DNA of 64,000 nucleotides. It comes from Cichorium intybus (lineage: Eukaryota > Streptophyta > Magnoliopsida > Asterales > Asteraceae). Numbering within the stretch: position 1 is the stretch's first letter; every line of letters begins with the position of its first letter. The DNA lies in NCBI GenBank assembly GCA_023525715.1, contig CM042010.1:85438116-85502115 (forward strand), given 5' to 3'. Positions 21,734 through 33,726 of this stretch are shown here, one piece after another. The translations under genes were made by a program, and so were the position numbers. Under the pieces are notes generated by a model. The model had not been told where the DNA came from and ran no database searches. It was given only the letters and a program-made list of their open reading frames with translations.

Positions 21734-23151
21734 CTAGTGCATCAAAGATGATTTTTGGTTCAAATTTGCTAATATAAGCAGCAAATTGACATTCATTCTG
21801 GATCGAATTTTTGGAACGAGTCTGAATTCCGGAAGAGGGATTTCTGATGATTTGATTCGGAGGATGGTTCCGAGTCTATTTATGAAGTTGTGGGATAAGA
21901 GCAGGGTCAGACTCAGGAGGTGCCATGTCCTGGATGAATGTCGGATCTTCAGGAGTAACGTCCTAGACATGCGATCCTTCAGTAGAGATTTCTTCATCGG
22001 CATCAAATGTGAAGATTGGTGCATCATTTGATGCATCTGCTGAGGAGTTGTTTCTTTCATCTCCAGAATGTTGATGGTCCCCCTCAAATTGTGGGATTCC
22101 ATCAACATGAGGGAGCGAAGATTCCCCTTCAAATATTGCATTTACATTTGAAACTCTTACCTCATTTGAAACTCTTACCTCATTAACTCCCCTTCAAATA
22201 TTGCATTTATATTTGACACTCCAGAGCTATTGGTCATCAAATTCTATGTCGAAGATTTCTTCAATAACTCGCGTTCTCCTGTTCAGCACACGATAAACAA
22301 CAGATTTAGATGAGTAACCCATGAATATTGCTTCATCAGATTTTGATGAGTAACCCATGAATATTGCTTCATCATAGGGTGTCATCAAGAGTCTCTTGTT
22401 GATTATGGATCTGTTCTGTACAAAACATGTTGTTGCTACAGCTTCTGCCCAGAAGGACAATGGAAGATTGGCAAAGTTCAGCATCGATCTTGCTGCTTCC
22501 ACTAGAGTCTGATTTCTTCTTTCCACCACACCATTTGTTGAGGTGTGTAAGGAGCTAAAAAGTTATGTTCAATTCCCTTAGAAGCAAGAAATTCTTCTAT
22601 TTGCCAATTGTTGAATTCAGTTCCATTATCACTTATGATTCTTCTTACGGGTAGTTGCACCTTGAGTTTGATTGAGACGATGAAGTTTTGAAGCTCCACA
22701 AAAGTATCAGATTTCAACCTTAAGAAGAATACCCAGGTGAAGCGAGTGAAATCATCTACAATCACCAAGATATATTTTTGTGGCTTAGGCTTGCCACTGT
22801 CGATGGACCACAGAGGTCAATATGAAGTAGCTCTAGAGGATGGGAAATGCTAGAATTAGTAATGGATTTATGAGGCTTTTTCTTTTGTTTTCCCAGTGCA
22901 CACGCTGCACACTGATTTTCATTGTCGAACTTCAGAAGTGGTATTCCTCGAACCATTTCTCTTGTGACCAACTGATTCATGTACCGAAAATTGTGGTGAG
23001 CCAATTTTCGATGCCATAACCAGCTTACCTCGGAATAGGCTTTAGAAAGAAGACAAAGTCGAGGTTTTCCCAGAAAAAGGGAAATATCAAGGGGAAACAT
23101 GTTGAGATGTCTTGGAGACTTTACCAAATATTTGTCTCTGGTCTTGGTCAT
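21734..23151 (-). pseudogene. C2 GAG-pre-integrase and integrase, broken
   Basis: The pieces in order are: 23151-22762 with the HHCC zinc-binding region (LWHRKLAHHNFRYMNQL, CAACALGKQ, then LLHIDLCGP); 22768-22502 with the catalytic core (VIVDDFTRFTWVFFL, IISDNGTEFNN, GIEHNFLAPYTPQ); and 22529-22227 with the last catalytic region (VERRNQTLVEAARSML, LPLSFWAEA) and the GYS..S motif. The 22529-22227 piece contains a tandem duplication of DEAIFMGYSSKS. The linker toward RT (22141-21734) is frame-shifted. The D, D and E positions are present, but stops and shifts make it inactive. Confidence 0.85.
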
Positions 23152-23155
23152 GATG

Positions 23156-23470
23156 TACCTGAATTCGTCATCAAACTCTACCCGAAGACCAGTACATACG
23201 AGTTGCCCAACAGTAACAAGATTATGTTTAAGACCGAGAACATATGTAACTCTCTATATGGTGAAATCTCCATTGGTGAGAACCCCATATCCTTTGATTA
23301 TACCATTTGCATCATTTCCGAACATGACGTATCCTCCATTCGTAACTTCTCGATAAACCCTCAAAAATTCTAATCTCCCGGTCATGCGCATTGAGCAGGC
23401 ACTATCAATAAGCCATTCATCATCCTGCTCCTCCGCACTGAATGCCTGAAAGTTAAGCAGTTAGTTTGGG
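23156..23470 (-). pseudogene. C2 protease, degraded
   Basis: In the frame starting at about 23446 one reads EWLIDSACSMRMTGRLEF and later VMFGNDANG, the copia aspartic protease with Gly of the D-S-G triad replaced by Ala (D-S-A). It lies directly after a TAA at 23455-23453, the end of gag (WVPKLTA). Codons toward 23156 include stops. Confidence 0.7.
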
Positions 23471-23507
23471 CACCCAAACTTGTTTGGGGTCATTGGTTTT
23501 TCCAGAC

Positions 23508-24881
23508 TTAGGAGATGACTTTTTTCTGAATTGTCTTGTTTTTGGAAGTTTTAACTTCTAAAACTTGACTAGTCGAGTCAGAAGGCTTTAAATCAGAAGT
23601 TGGAATTTTTACAATCCATTTTTGAACAGTCCTTTTTGGGAATTTTTTATAGTGATTTTTGTTTTGGTTGTGGAGATTTTTCGGTTTAGAATTGACTGAG
23701 GGAGCTTCAGAAGATGGTTTTGAAACATTCTTATAGCAGTGACAGAAAATATTTTTTTGTTCATGTTTTAGTATTGTCCGAGCTGTTTGCCTTTGAGAAA
23801 TATTTGATTTTTCAACTTTTTGATATATTGGAAGAGTCTTTTGAAAATAGTTATTTCCAGATTTGAAAGTATTTTGTTGTTGAAAGTTTCTTTTTGGTGT
23901 GATAGAAAAATTGATGGACTTTGAGTTTGATGAATTGGGTTTGCTGGACTCAATATCAAGTTTTCCTATGGTTGGGATAACACACTTTGCTGTTCTCGCA
24001 ACATAGGCAACTTTGGGAAACTCGGAATAATAGTCTAGGCAATTTGTAGTTTGGCGATAATGAATAAACTTAGTGTTTGGTGTTGGAAGCAAACCCTTGT
24101 GAATGTACTTGTTTGATACCGAAGTTACTGATTTCCGAGTTTGTTTCATAATGACGTTTTTGGTGATGGTTGATGAGGTGCGGTTTGATTTGTTTTGATA
24201 AAAATAGTTTTTCTCTTCTACTCTCGCATGGGACCTGGGTGATCGAATGTCTTTTTTATTAAGATTTGGTTTTACCCCGTTTTAAGTTAAATTTAGTCCC
24301 TTTCCTTTCTTAAAATTTTCTCTGGGTGAGGAAGAGTCAGATAAAGAATCATTTAAAGTGCTTGAATCTTCCAGACTGGTTTTAAGTTTTTTGAGAGAAA
24401 TGTTTTGGTCTGAGTTCAGAGATTTTGGAAGATCTTGCTGTAAGGCATCAACATATGACTTGGTGTATGAATTGGATGATTCAGCAGTGGTACTTGGTGC
24501 ATTGACAGCAATGGGACTTTTGATTGTAATCTTGTTAAAGTTAGTCATGATGATAGTTTGCTTGTTTGGACACTTTTGCCATTTCAATTTCTTCGTAAAT
24601 TTCTTCTTCCTTAGAATTTTCTTTCATGTTAACTTGACATGGGTTAAATTCCTTAGCAACGCAGTTTCCTTGTAAGTTTACGAAGAAGGAATGTTGATTA
24701 GAAGTTGAAGGGATATGATTGGGGACCGAGGTCAAGTGTCTTGGCACAAATAGGACCGATGACGTTGACAATTTACTACTTGTAGTAGTGTCAACCTCCT
24801 GACTTGGAATTTCCGAAAAATATGAAAATGGGATTTTTGCTCCTCCCGATGGTTCCGAAGTTGCAACTTCCGAATCAGACT
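23508..24881 (-). pseudogene. C2 gag, C-terminal third
   Basis: Open pieces 24771-24541, 24587-24282 and 24149-23508 are S/T/N/K-rich with no known fold (SKPNSSNSKSINFSITPKRN, NQNKNHYKKFPKRTV) and correspond to the basic linker before protease. The 24881 end continues exactly from the frame that stops at 50770 on the other side of G1. C3 carries a related region, also ending in WVPKL just before the gag stop. Confidence 0.7.
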
Positions 24882-25815
24882 GTGAGAACCTGAAAACTTA
24901 TAACAAGTAAGTTGTATTATAATCTAAATAATACATAGTTTGTTATATTTTAATTTTTAAGTAGAAAGTTGTAAATAAGGGTATTTTAGTCTTTTGACCT
25001 TATGAGGGACTTGTGTGAAATAATATCTCAATATAGTAGTAAAAGTGTAAGAAATAGAACCTTACACTAAATACTAGGAGTTTTGGGGAAAAAGTGTACA
25101 AGAAGGAAGTAGAAGGGAAAAATGGTCACTTGTGCTAAGTATGGAAGTATAAATAGAGGGAAACTTCTATTCCCTTCTATTGTAATCATGACATACCTCC
25201 AGCAGAAGAAAAGAGAACGAATTCTTGAAGGTTTTGATGAATTGAAGCAGGAATTGGAAGAAACAACTTAGAATTGGTGATTAACAAGTGAATTGAGGTA
25301 AGAACTTCATCTTTTAAAGCAATAAATCCATCTTTTGTAGAAGGGTATGAGTGAATTCGAAATTTAGTAAAAAGATAATGTTAATTTTGTAGTGCCAACC
25401 TTTAGACCATGTTTGAATCATCATTGGAACTCAATTCCACCTTTGGAAACGAGTAGAAACAAAAGAATTGACAAATGTGCTCATGAACCCTAGAATTCAG
25501 GTTTGTGAGGATTGGTTTGATTCTAATGTTTATGGAGTAATAAGTGTTGTATAAGAGGTTTAGAAATGTTCTAAATACCATGTTTTAACCTTCAATTGAA
25601 TGGGTTTTGAGCTGGAACCAAACAGATCAAAGATTAGAAGTTGTGCAGGAAATTGGAATTGGGGTCTGCAGCGTCACACGCCCCCGTGTGATCCTGACAC
25701 GGGCTGTGTAGATTTGGACAGTCAAGCAAAAAGAGGGTCTGTAAGTTCTACACGCCCCCGTGTGATCTTGACACGCCCCGTGTGAAATCCGACAGTAAGG
25801 TCTGGAAGTCCAACA
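24882..25815 (+). repeat. G1 5' LTR, left part
   Basis: The first 934 bp of the LTR, up to the point where G2 entered (after AAGTCCAACA). The TGTGAGAACCTGAAAAC start matches the 3' LTR at 48484. Near 25670-25795 it carries four palindromic words of the type CACACG-N5-CGTGTG. Confidence 0.92.
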
Positions 25816-27284
25816 TGTAATACCGTGTTATTAAATTTGAGAAATTTTGAGTTAATCTTAGTGTAATTAAGATTAGTTAGATTGTTGCATGAGTTTGGGT
25901 AGTTAGAATTTCATTTGGAAGAAAATTGTGGTTGAAAAATGCTAAAAGAAGGTTACACAGGTCATGTTGGAGTTACACGTCGTGTGGGAGATTTCTTTGG
26001 ACTAGTTGGCATGTAGTAACTTACACGGGTTGTGTAAGTTGAACACGAGTCGTGTAAGACATGCAGCACGGGTCGTGTAATGTGAACACGGGTCGTGTCA
26101 TCCTGCAGACCAAAATCCAAAATCCATACCGTAAGTTACACGGGCCGTGTAACTTTAACACGGGCCGTGTTACGCGCACATATCTGTTTTTAAAGTTAAT
26201 TTTCATTCATTTTCGGAAAAAGCTCATTTCGACCAAAACCTCTCTAAAACCCTAGAAACTTAATCTTCAACCTCTAAACTCGAAATTGATGTCTATAATT
26301 CGGGAATTGAAGCTAAGAATTGATTCCTTATGGTTGAAAGGCAATTCTCGTCGATTTTGACTTCGTTTTGATGGTTGGATTGTTTGAATTGAGATGGTTC
26401 CAGGTGGTTTTGATGAACCACCTGCACTATCATGAATTAGAGTGAGTTTACTTGGATTTGTGTGGATAAGGGAGTTCTAATTCGAGACTTGAGCTACTAA
26501 AGTGTTTGTATTGTGTTTCTACGATCGTATGAGTTAAAGTGGTGAAATTGAAAGTTATAACTAGGATGTTGTTACTATCTTTTGATTGTAACTTGCTTCA
26601 ATGATTCTAATTCATTGATTATTATGCATATTGAGTGTGATTGAGATTACTCTTGTACTATAGTAATGAAATTGAGTTGTTGTGCAACAACTCAATCTAG
26701 ATAGGAGCATACACGAGGTTCAAGAGTTCCACATATCGACTCGACATTAGGTGAGTAGTTGTTTATTAGATGAATTATGTTTTGTTGCAATGTTTGATGC
26801 AGATAAGAAGTATGCTATGTTTGATTGGTTGAGTAAAATCAATTATGAGTGTTTTGATCAAAGAGTTATAGTGTGTATGACACACTAATGGTTGAGACAG
26901 TCATTTGAGATTAACCCAAGCGAGATATTTGATAATATAATCCAATCTATCTTTAATTACTCACCGAGCTTTTGAAGCTCATAAATTGTTTGTCAATGTT
27001 ATTTGTAATAGGTTCTGGTAGTGAAGACCGCAGGAAGCGAAACATGGATGGATAGCTGGACTTTGAACTCTGAACTTGAAATTTACTTGTTGTTTTTGAA
27101 ATTTGTAATTGACCCGGTTTTTGGAATAACAGTTGTAAACACTTGATGTAAATAGTTAGGACTTAAACTATGTTTTTGTAACAACTTTGTATTACTCGTT
27201 TCTTAATTTGAGTTACACCCTTTAATGTTGTTCTAATGTAAGAAAATTAAGGTGTAATTCATTTATGAGAAATCGGGCGTTACA
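25816..27284 (+). repeat. G2 5' LTR (1469 bp)
   Basis: TG...CA ends, followed by AGT and the primer-binding site. At 25955-26175 it has about eight copies of an ACACGGGYCGTGT palindrome. Roughly a dozen substitutions separate its first 300 bp from the 3' LTR, many of them inside these palindromes. Confidence 0.93.
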
Positions 27285-27287
27285 AGT

Positions 27288-27299
27288 TGGTATCAGAGC
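27288..27299 (+). other. Primer-binding site of G2
   Basis: TGGTATCAGAGC three bases after the LTR, tRNA-Met type. Confidence 0.85.
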
Positions 27300-27390
27300 T
27301 ATGTTTTAAGGGAATTAAACCTTGATATGGGTTTAGACTTAAACCAATGAGGTGGAGAAATCCCAAAGACTCCCGAGTAGCTATCCCTCG

Positions 27391-27649
27391 TGGTGATTAC
27401 TAAATGAGTTGATTATACACCATATTGAGTATTATGGTGGTGATTACTAAATGAGTTGATTATACACCATATTGAGTATTATGGTGGTGATTACTAAATG
27501 AGTTGATTATACACCATATTGAGTATTATGGTGGTGATTACTAAATGAGTTGATTATACACCATATTGAGTATTATGGTGGTGATTACTAAATGAGTTAA
27601 TTATACACCATATTGAGTATTATGGTGGTGATTACTAAATGAGTTAGTT
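27391..27649. repeat. 47-bp tandem repeat in the G2 leader
   Basis: Five full head-to-tail copies (starting at 27391, 27438, 27485, 27532 and 27579) and a 24-bp partial copy at 27626. The unit begins TGGTGATTACTAAATGAG. Copies are almost identical (one visible change, GTTGATT to GTTAATT), so the array grew recently. It lies between the primer-binding site and the gag ATG. Confidence 0.95.
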
Positions 27650-27666
27650 TTCTTTTTTCAGTTGAA

Positions 27667-28757
27667 ATGAGCACTGGAAAAGAAAAAGAGCGAGGTGATC
27701 CATCAAGAGATCAATCGGAATCACGAGATTCGGGTAAAGAGCGTCAACCCAAGGAAGAGCGACCTCCCGAGACACAAAGTACTATGCAAGCCATGATCGC
27801 GGCTGAAGTAGCCAATGCACTTAAAGAGTTGTTACCCACTTATTTGAAGCCTCAAGTGGAGGCTACAACTGGAGGTCCTTCGGGACAACCCCTGATCCAA
27901 CCTGAGCGTAGGGAGGACCATGGAGAGATGTATACTGAGGCGAGTAGAGTTAGAGCACCGGAGAAAACAAGGAAGTGTACTTATGATGTTTTTCAGAAGT
28001 GTAAACCATAGATTTCTATGGGAAGGATGATCCCATAGCTGCTAAAAATTGGTTGACACATGTTGAAAAGATGTTCCGCACAAGTAAATGTGATGAGGCG
28101 GATAAAGTTGAATTTGCAACGAATTTGCTAAAAGAGGATGCACAGTTCTGGTGGGAGAATACTTGCATGGAGTTAGGAGAGAGCTTGGCACTTACATTAA
28201 GTTGGGAACAATTTAAACTGAAGTTTACAAAATACTATTGTTCCAAGAATGCCATGAAGGGAATAGAAGAAGAGTTTTTGAAGTTACAACAAGGGTCAAG
28301 AACTGTGCAGCAATATACGTTGGATTTCAATGAGAAGGCGAGATTTGCACAACACCAAGTAGATACGAAGGAGCGTAAGATGGATCGTTACTTGTGGGGT
28401 TTAAAAACCCAAATAGGGGAGTTTTTGCCATGTTCAAGATATACTACCTTTCAACAAGTTGCTGAGGCAGCAAGATCGAGTGAAAGGGAGTTACAAAGGC
28501 AGGAGGAGGAAAGAAAGGTTGAAAGAGAAGTTCGAGGATCTAAGAGGAAGTCGGAAGGAAAAACTGGAGATAACTTACAAAGGTCAACCACCACGGGTTC
28601 TCAATTCCGTGGCGAGCCTAAGAAGAATGAAGGGAGATGGTGTAAGAAGTGTAGGCAAAAACATACTGGGGAATGTGATTCCCGAACCCACCATCAGTTT
28701 GTTTCCAGTGTGGAAAGACGGGGCATATGGCTCGCCAGTCTACTGAGAGTCGTCTAG
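27667..28757 (+). pseudogene. G2 gag
   Basis: The first frame (27667-28011, 114 codons) is the charged N-terminal part, with MQAMIAAEVANALKELLPTY. A stop at 28009 and a shift lead to 28053-28757, the retrotransposon gag core (WWENTCMELGESL, WEQFKLKFTKYYC, EEFLKLQQGSRTVQQYTLDF). A basic tail and the first half of a zinc region (CKKCRQKHTGEC) follow. A further shift at about 28735 passes to the frame that carries the CCHC knuckle and protease. The start is the first ATG after the tandem repeat. Confidence 0.88.
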
Positions 28758-30310
28758 TTTGTTTCAACTGTGGAGAGAGTAGGCATATTCGCCCCGAGTG
28801 CCCGAAAATGAAATCCGAGTCTCAGAGAGATTCACAAAAGACCGGACGAGGAGGAGGTCGAGATCGAGATGATCGGAAAGACAGGAGCAGCAGTCATGTG
28901 AAAATGCGAGCTTTTCAATTAACTGTCGATGAGGCTCGTGATCAAACCGATGTTATCACATGCATCATTAGCTTGAACTCTTCTCAAGCACGAGTACTTT
29001 TTGATTCTGGTGCATCTGTGTCTTTTATATCGGTGTCTTTTGCTTCCAAATTGGATATCTCATTAGTCGATTTATTTAAAAAAGTGATAGTAGATGTAGC
29101 TGATGGAAGGTGTGTTTTTGTAAAGAGTCATTACAAATGTTGTCAGCTTGAGATCTTTGGGGATACCTACCTTATTGATCTAAAGCCGATTACTAATCAT
29201 GAGTTTGATGTAATAGTCGGGATGGATTGGTTAGACGAAAATAGAGGTCATTTGGATTGTCACGAGAAAACACTTTCCATAAAAACGCCGAGTGGTTCCC
29301 GAGTCTTGATACGAGGTGAACGACGTTCTCGAAAAGTACCGATAGTGTCATTTGCAACTGCTCGGAGATATATGGAAAGAGGGGGTGAATTGATTATGGC
29401 ACATGTGATTAGTGCCGAGTCAAAACACCCCAAAGTTGAAGAGGTGGAAGCGGTTTGTAATTATCCCGACATATTTCCCGATGATCTCCCAGGCTTACCA
29501 CCGAATAGACAAGTTGAGTTTGTGATCAATGTAATACTCGGGGCGAAGCCGGTAGCTCGATCACCTTACCGATTGGCACCCTCTGAGATGGAAGAATTAA
29601 AGAGACAGTTGCAAGAGTTATTGGAACTTGGGTTTATTCGTCCGAGCTCGTCTCCGTGGGGTGCGCCTATATTGTTTGTGAAAAAGAAGGACGGATCCAT
29701 GATAATGTGTATAGATTACCGAGAGCTTAACAAGATCACAATAAAGAATCTTTATCCGTTACCAGGGATCGATGATTTATTTGATCAACTACACGGAGCC
29801 ACGTATTTCTCGAAGATCGATTTGAGATCCGGTTATCATCAATTGAGAGTACAAGAAGTTGATATCCCGAAGACAGCTTTTCGTACGAGATATGGCCATT
29901 ATGAGTTCTTAGTCATGCTGTTCGGTTTGACTAATGCCCCAGCCGCTTTTATGGATTTGATGAATCGGGTTTGTCGTCCCTTTCTTGATAAATTCGTAAT
30001 TGTGTTTATCGACGACATCCTCATTTATTCAAAGAGTCGGGATGAACACATATTTCATTTGCAACAAATGTTAGATATTCTCCGTGATGAAAAGTTATAT
30101 GCAAAGTTTTCGAAATGCGAGTTTTGGTTACGGGAAGTTCAATTTCTTGGCCATGTGATAAATGAAGATGGTACAAAAGCGGATCCAGCAAAAATCGAAG
30201 CTGTAATGAGTTGGGAGCCGCCAAAGAGTCCGATAGAGGTTCGTAGTTTCTTGGGGTTAGCAGGTTACTATCGAAGTAACCAATTTGACAATGAAAACAG
30301 AGAAGTTTAA
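28727..30310 (+). pseudogene. G2 zinc knuckle, protease and reverse transcriptase
   Basis: 527 open codons contain in order: the knuckle CFNCGESRHIRPEC (second residue pair intact, Gly before His replaced by Arg); protease with VLFDSGASVSFIS and DVIVGMDWL; and RT with LPGLPPNRQVEF, SSPWGAPILFVKKKDGS, KIDLRSGYHQLRV and the catalytic VFIDDILIYSK. It ends because about 14 codons after FLGLAGYYR are deleted, producing a shifted end (SNQFDNENREV). All three RT aspartates are present, but the polyprotein is broken just after RT. Confidence 0.92.
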
Positions 30311-31037
30311 CTGGGCTGATGCGCAACAGTCAACTTTTGAGAAATTGAGAGATAGTTTGTGTAAAGCTCTGGTGTTGGCCTTACCGTAAGGAGGGGAAGA
30401 CTTTGTCCTTTATAGTGATGCCTCCTTAAGTGGTCTTGGATGCGTGTTAATGTAAAAAGGGCGTGTGATTGCTTATGCCTCTCATCAACTAAAACCACAT
30501 GAGAAAACTTACCCCGTGCATGATTTAGAGTTGGCGGCGATAATCTTTGCATTAAAAATGTGGCGACACTATCTTTATGGCATGCAGTTCTAGATTTACA
30601 CATACCACAAAAGTCTGAAGTACTTGTTCGATCAGATGGAGTTAAACATGAGGCAAAGACGGTGGATGGATCTGCTAAAAGATTATGATTGTGAAATACT
30701 TTACCATCCCGGTAAAGCCAATGTGGTGGCAGATTCATTGAGTCGAAAAGAGCCTCCTATTCGAGTCGTATCGGCTCGAATGGGAGTTGTGAGTCGATTT
30801 CCGGAGATGATACGCAAATGCCAAAGTGAAGCTAATAATTTAAAGAAAGAGAGAATGATTGGTTACGCGGAGAAATTGGTGGAAAATGCACAAGGAATCA
30901 AGACTTTTCAAGGACGAGTTTGGGTTCCGAAGCATGGCGAGGCAAGACAAATGTTGCTAGAGGATGCTCATTGCACCAGATATTCGGTTCACCCTGGTAG
31001 TACGTGGATGTATCATACTCTAAAGCCGTACTACTAG
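30311..31037 (+). pseudogene. G2 RNase H and integrase N-terminus
   Basis: RNase H reads LYSDASLSGLGCVLM, VIAYASHQLKPHE and HDLELAAIIFALKMWRHYLY, with in-frame stops. The last catalytic region reads TYHKSL instead of the usual TDHKSL, so an Asp is lost. The frame 30624-31037 continues ELNMRQRRWMDLLKDYDCEI, YHPGKANVVADSLSR and the start of the integrase zinc region, to a stop at 31035. Confidence 0.88.
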
Positions 31038-32216
31038 TGGCCCGGTATGAAGCGAGGTGTAGGACGCTTTGTGGAGAACTGATTGACGTGTCTTCAAGTA
31101 AAAGCCAATCATCAAAAGCCATATGGAGTAGTGCAACCATTACCAGTGCCAAAGAAGAAGTGGGATGAAATCACTATGGATTTCATCACAAAGTTGCCTC
31201 GAACTCTATGAGGATATGATTCGATATGGGTGATTGTTGATAGATTAACGAAGTCTGCTCATTTCATTCCAATCTGAGAAGATTATCAAGAGTCAAAGCT
31301 GGCCGAGATCTATACTAGGGAAATGGTGAAACGACACGGAGTGCTGACTTCAATTGTCTTGGATAGAGATAGTCGCTTCATTTCACATTTCTGGCAGAGT
31401 TTTCAGAAACATTTTGGCACTAAAGCTTTGCTAAGTACTGCTTATCATCCTCAGATAGATGGACAATCGGAAAGGACGATACAGACACTTGAAGATATGC
31501 TTAGAGGTTGCATAATTGATTTCAGATGTAGCTGGGAAGATCACCTGCCTTTAGTAGAGTTTGCTTACAATAATACATACCATTCCAGTATACAGATGGC
31601 ACCTTTTGAAGCGTTGTATGGCACACCGTGTCGAACCCCAACATGTTGGACAGAGACTGGAGAGAAACCATTAGCGGGACCGGAGATTATAGCCGAGACT
31701 AAAGAGAAGATACAAAACATCCGTGAGCATATGCGAGTAGCTCAAAACCACCAAAAGCAATATGCTGATAAGAGAAGGAAGCCATTAGAGTTCCATGTCG
31801 GTGACATGGTAATGTTGAAAGTGTCTCCATTGAAAGGAGTAATTCGTTTTGGCAAAAGAGGTAAGTTAAGCCCGCGATTCATTGGACCTTTCCGAGTCTT
31901 GGAGTGAATTGGAGCAGTTGCGTACAAGCTTGAACTTCCTGATGAGTTACGAGGTATTCAAAATGTGTTCCATGTGTCACACCTCAGAAAAACGTTGTAT
32001 GACAAATCCACTCTAATACCCTTGGCCGGAGTCCAATTAGACGAGAAACTGAGATACCAAGAGATGCCGGAACAAATTCTGGATAGAAAAGTCAAGAAAT
32101 TGCAAAATAAAGAGATTGGGATAGTAAAGGTACAATGGCGACATCATAGAGGTACGGATGTCACTTGGGAAACCGAAGAGGAGATGCGGTCAAGATATCC
32201 TGTTTTATTTCAATAG
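31038..32216 (+). pseudogene. G2 integrase and chromodomain-like tail
   Basis: After stops at 31035, 31081, 31210 and 31278 the core reads MVKRHGVLTSIVLDRDSRFI, LLSTAYHPQIDGQSERTIQT and LPLVEFAYNNTYHSS (31323-31907). GPFRVLE is followed by a stop at 31905. The tail 31965-32216 reads FHVSHLRKTLYD and KVQWRHHRGTDVTWETEEEM, a chromodomain-like module of the kind that directs Tekay/Del elements toward heterochromatin. It ends at TAG 32214, about 40 bp before the 3' LTR. Confidence 0.9.
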
Positions 32217-32237
32217 ATTCCGAGGACGGAATCTTTT

Positions 32238-32253
32238 GAAGGGGGTAAGAACT
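32238..32253 (+). other. Polypurine tract of G2
   Basis: GAAGGGGGTAAGAA lies directly before the 3' LTR start TGTAATACCG. Confidence 0.75.
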
Positions 32254-33726
32254 TGTAATACCGTGTTATTAAATTTGAGAAATTTTGTGTTAATCTTAGT
32301 GTAATTAAGATTAGTTAGATTGTTGCATGAGTTTGGGTAGTTAGAATTTCATTTGGAAGATAATTGAGGTTGAAAAATGCTAAAAGAACGTTACACGGGT
32401 CGTGTTGGAGTTACACGGGTCGTGTGGGAGATTTATTTGGACTAGTTAGGCATGCAGTAACTTACACAGGTCGTGTAAGTTGAACACGGGTCGTGTTAGA
32501 CATGCAGCACGGGTCGTGTAATGTGAACACGGGTCGTGTCATCCTGCAGACCAAAATCCAAAATCCATACCGTAAGTTACACGAGCCGGGTAACTTTAAC
32601 ACGGGCCATGTTACGCGAGCAGATCTGTTTTTAAAGTCAATTTTCTTTCATTTTGGGATAAAGCTCATTTCGACCAAAACCTCTCTAAAACCCTAGAAAC
32701 TTAATCTTCAACCTCTAAACTCGAAATTGAAGTCTATAATTCAGGAATTGAAGCTAAGAATTGATTCCTTACGGTTGAAAGGTAATTCTCCTCGATTTTG
32801 ACTTCGTTTTGACGGTTGGATTGTTTGAATGGAGATGGTTCCAGGTGGTTTTGATGAACCACCTGCAACTAGCATGAATTAGAGTGAGTTTACTTGGATT
32901 TGTGTGGATAAGGGAGTTCTAATTCGAGACTTGAGCTAGTAAAGTGTTTGTATTGTGTTTCTAAGATCATATGAGTTAAAGTGGTGAAATTGAAAGTTAT
33001 AACTAGGATGTTGTTACTATCTTTTGATTGTAACTTGCTTCAATGATTCTACTTCCTTGATTATTATGCATATTGAGTGTGATTGAGATTACTCTTGTAC
33101 TCTAGTAATGAAATTGAGCTGTTGTACTACAGCTAAAGCTAGACAGGAGCATACACGAGGTTCAGGAGTTCCACATATCGACTCGACATCAGGTGAGTAG
33201 TTGTTTATTAGATGAATTATGTTTTGTTGAGATGTTTGATGCAGATAAGAAGTATGCTATGTTTTATTGGTTGATAAATCAATTATGAGTGTTTTGATCA
33301 AAGGGTTATAGTGTGTATGACACACTAATGGCTGAGATAGTCATTCGAGATTAACCCAAAGTGAGATATTGGATAATATAATCCAATCTATCTTTAATTA
33401 CTCATCGAGCTTTTGAAGCTCAAAAATTGTTTGTCAATGTTATTTGTAATAGGTTCTGGTAGTGGAGACCGCAGGAAGCGAAACATGGATGGATAGCTAG
33501 ACTTTGGACTCTGAACTTAAAATTTACTTGTTGTTTTTGAAATTTGTAATTGACCCGGTTTTTGGAATAACAGTTGTAAACACTTGATGTAAATAGTTAG
33601 GACTTAAACTATGTTTTTGGTAACAACTTTGTATTACTCGTTTCTTAATTTGAGTTACACCCTTTAATGATGTTCTAATGTAAGAAAATTAAGGTGTAAT
33701 TCATTTATGAGACACCGGGCGTTACA
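32254..33726 (+). repeat. G2 3' LTR (1473 bp)
   Basis: Same ends and order as the 5' LTR, with the palindrome array at about 32390-32620. It is followed by AGT, the same three bases that follow the 5' LTR before the primer-binding site. Confidence 0.93.

Larger units (their letters stand above)
25816..33726 (+). mobile_element. G2: Ty3/gypsy chromovirus nested in the G1 5' LTR
   Basis: The element is 7911 bp with LTRs of 1469 and 1473 bp starting TGTAATACCG and ending GGGCGTTACA. Gag, protease, RT, RNase H, integrase and a chromodomain-like tail follow one another on the plus strand, with many stops and shifts. The flanks (CAACA left, AGTAC right) do not form a clean duplication. The insertion point is inside the palindrome array of the G1 LTR. 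Confidence 0.93.

Noticed and set aside
26021..26255. ORFs on both strands over the ACACG palindromes (also 32493-32696, 25600-25785 and 49203-49430)
   Set aside because: They are open on both strands because of the palindromes, lie in LTRs and have no domain.
27391..27649. CRISPR-like repeat array
   Set aside because: The 47-bp units are directly adjacent with no spacers, in a plant retrotransposon leader.
30021..30738. Antisense ORFs over the G2 pol region, and similar ones over G1, C5 and C4
   Set aside because: They are shadows of the real gag-pol frames on the other strand.
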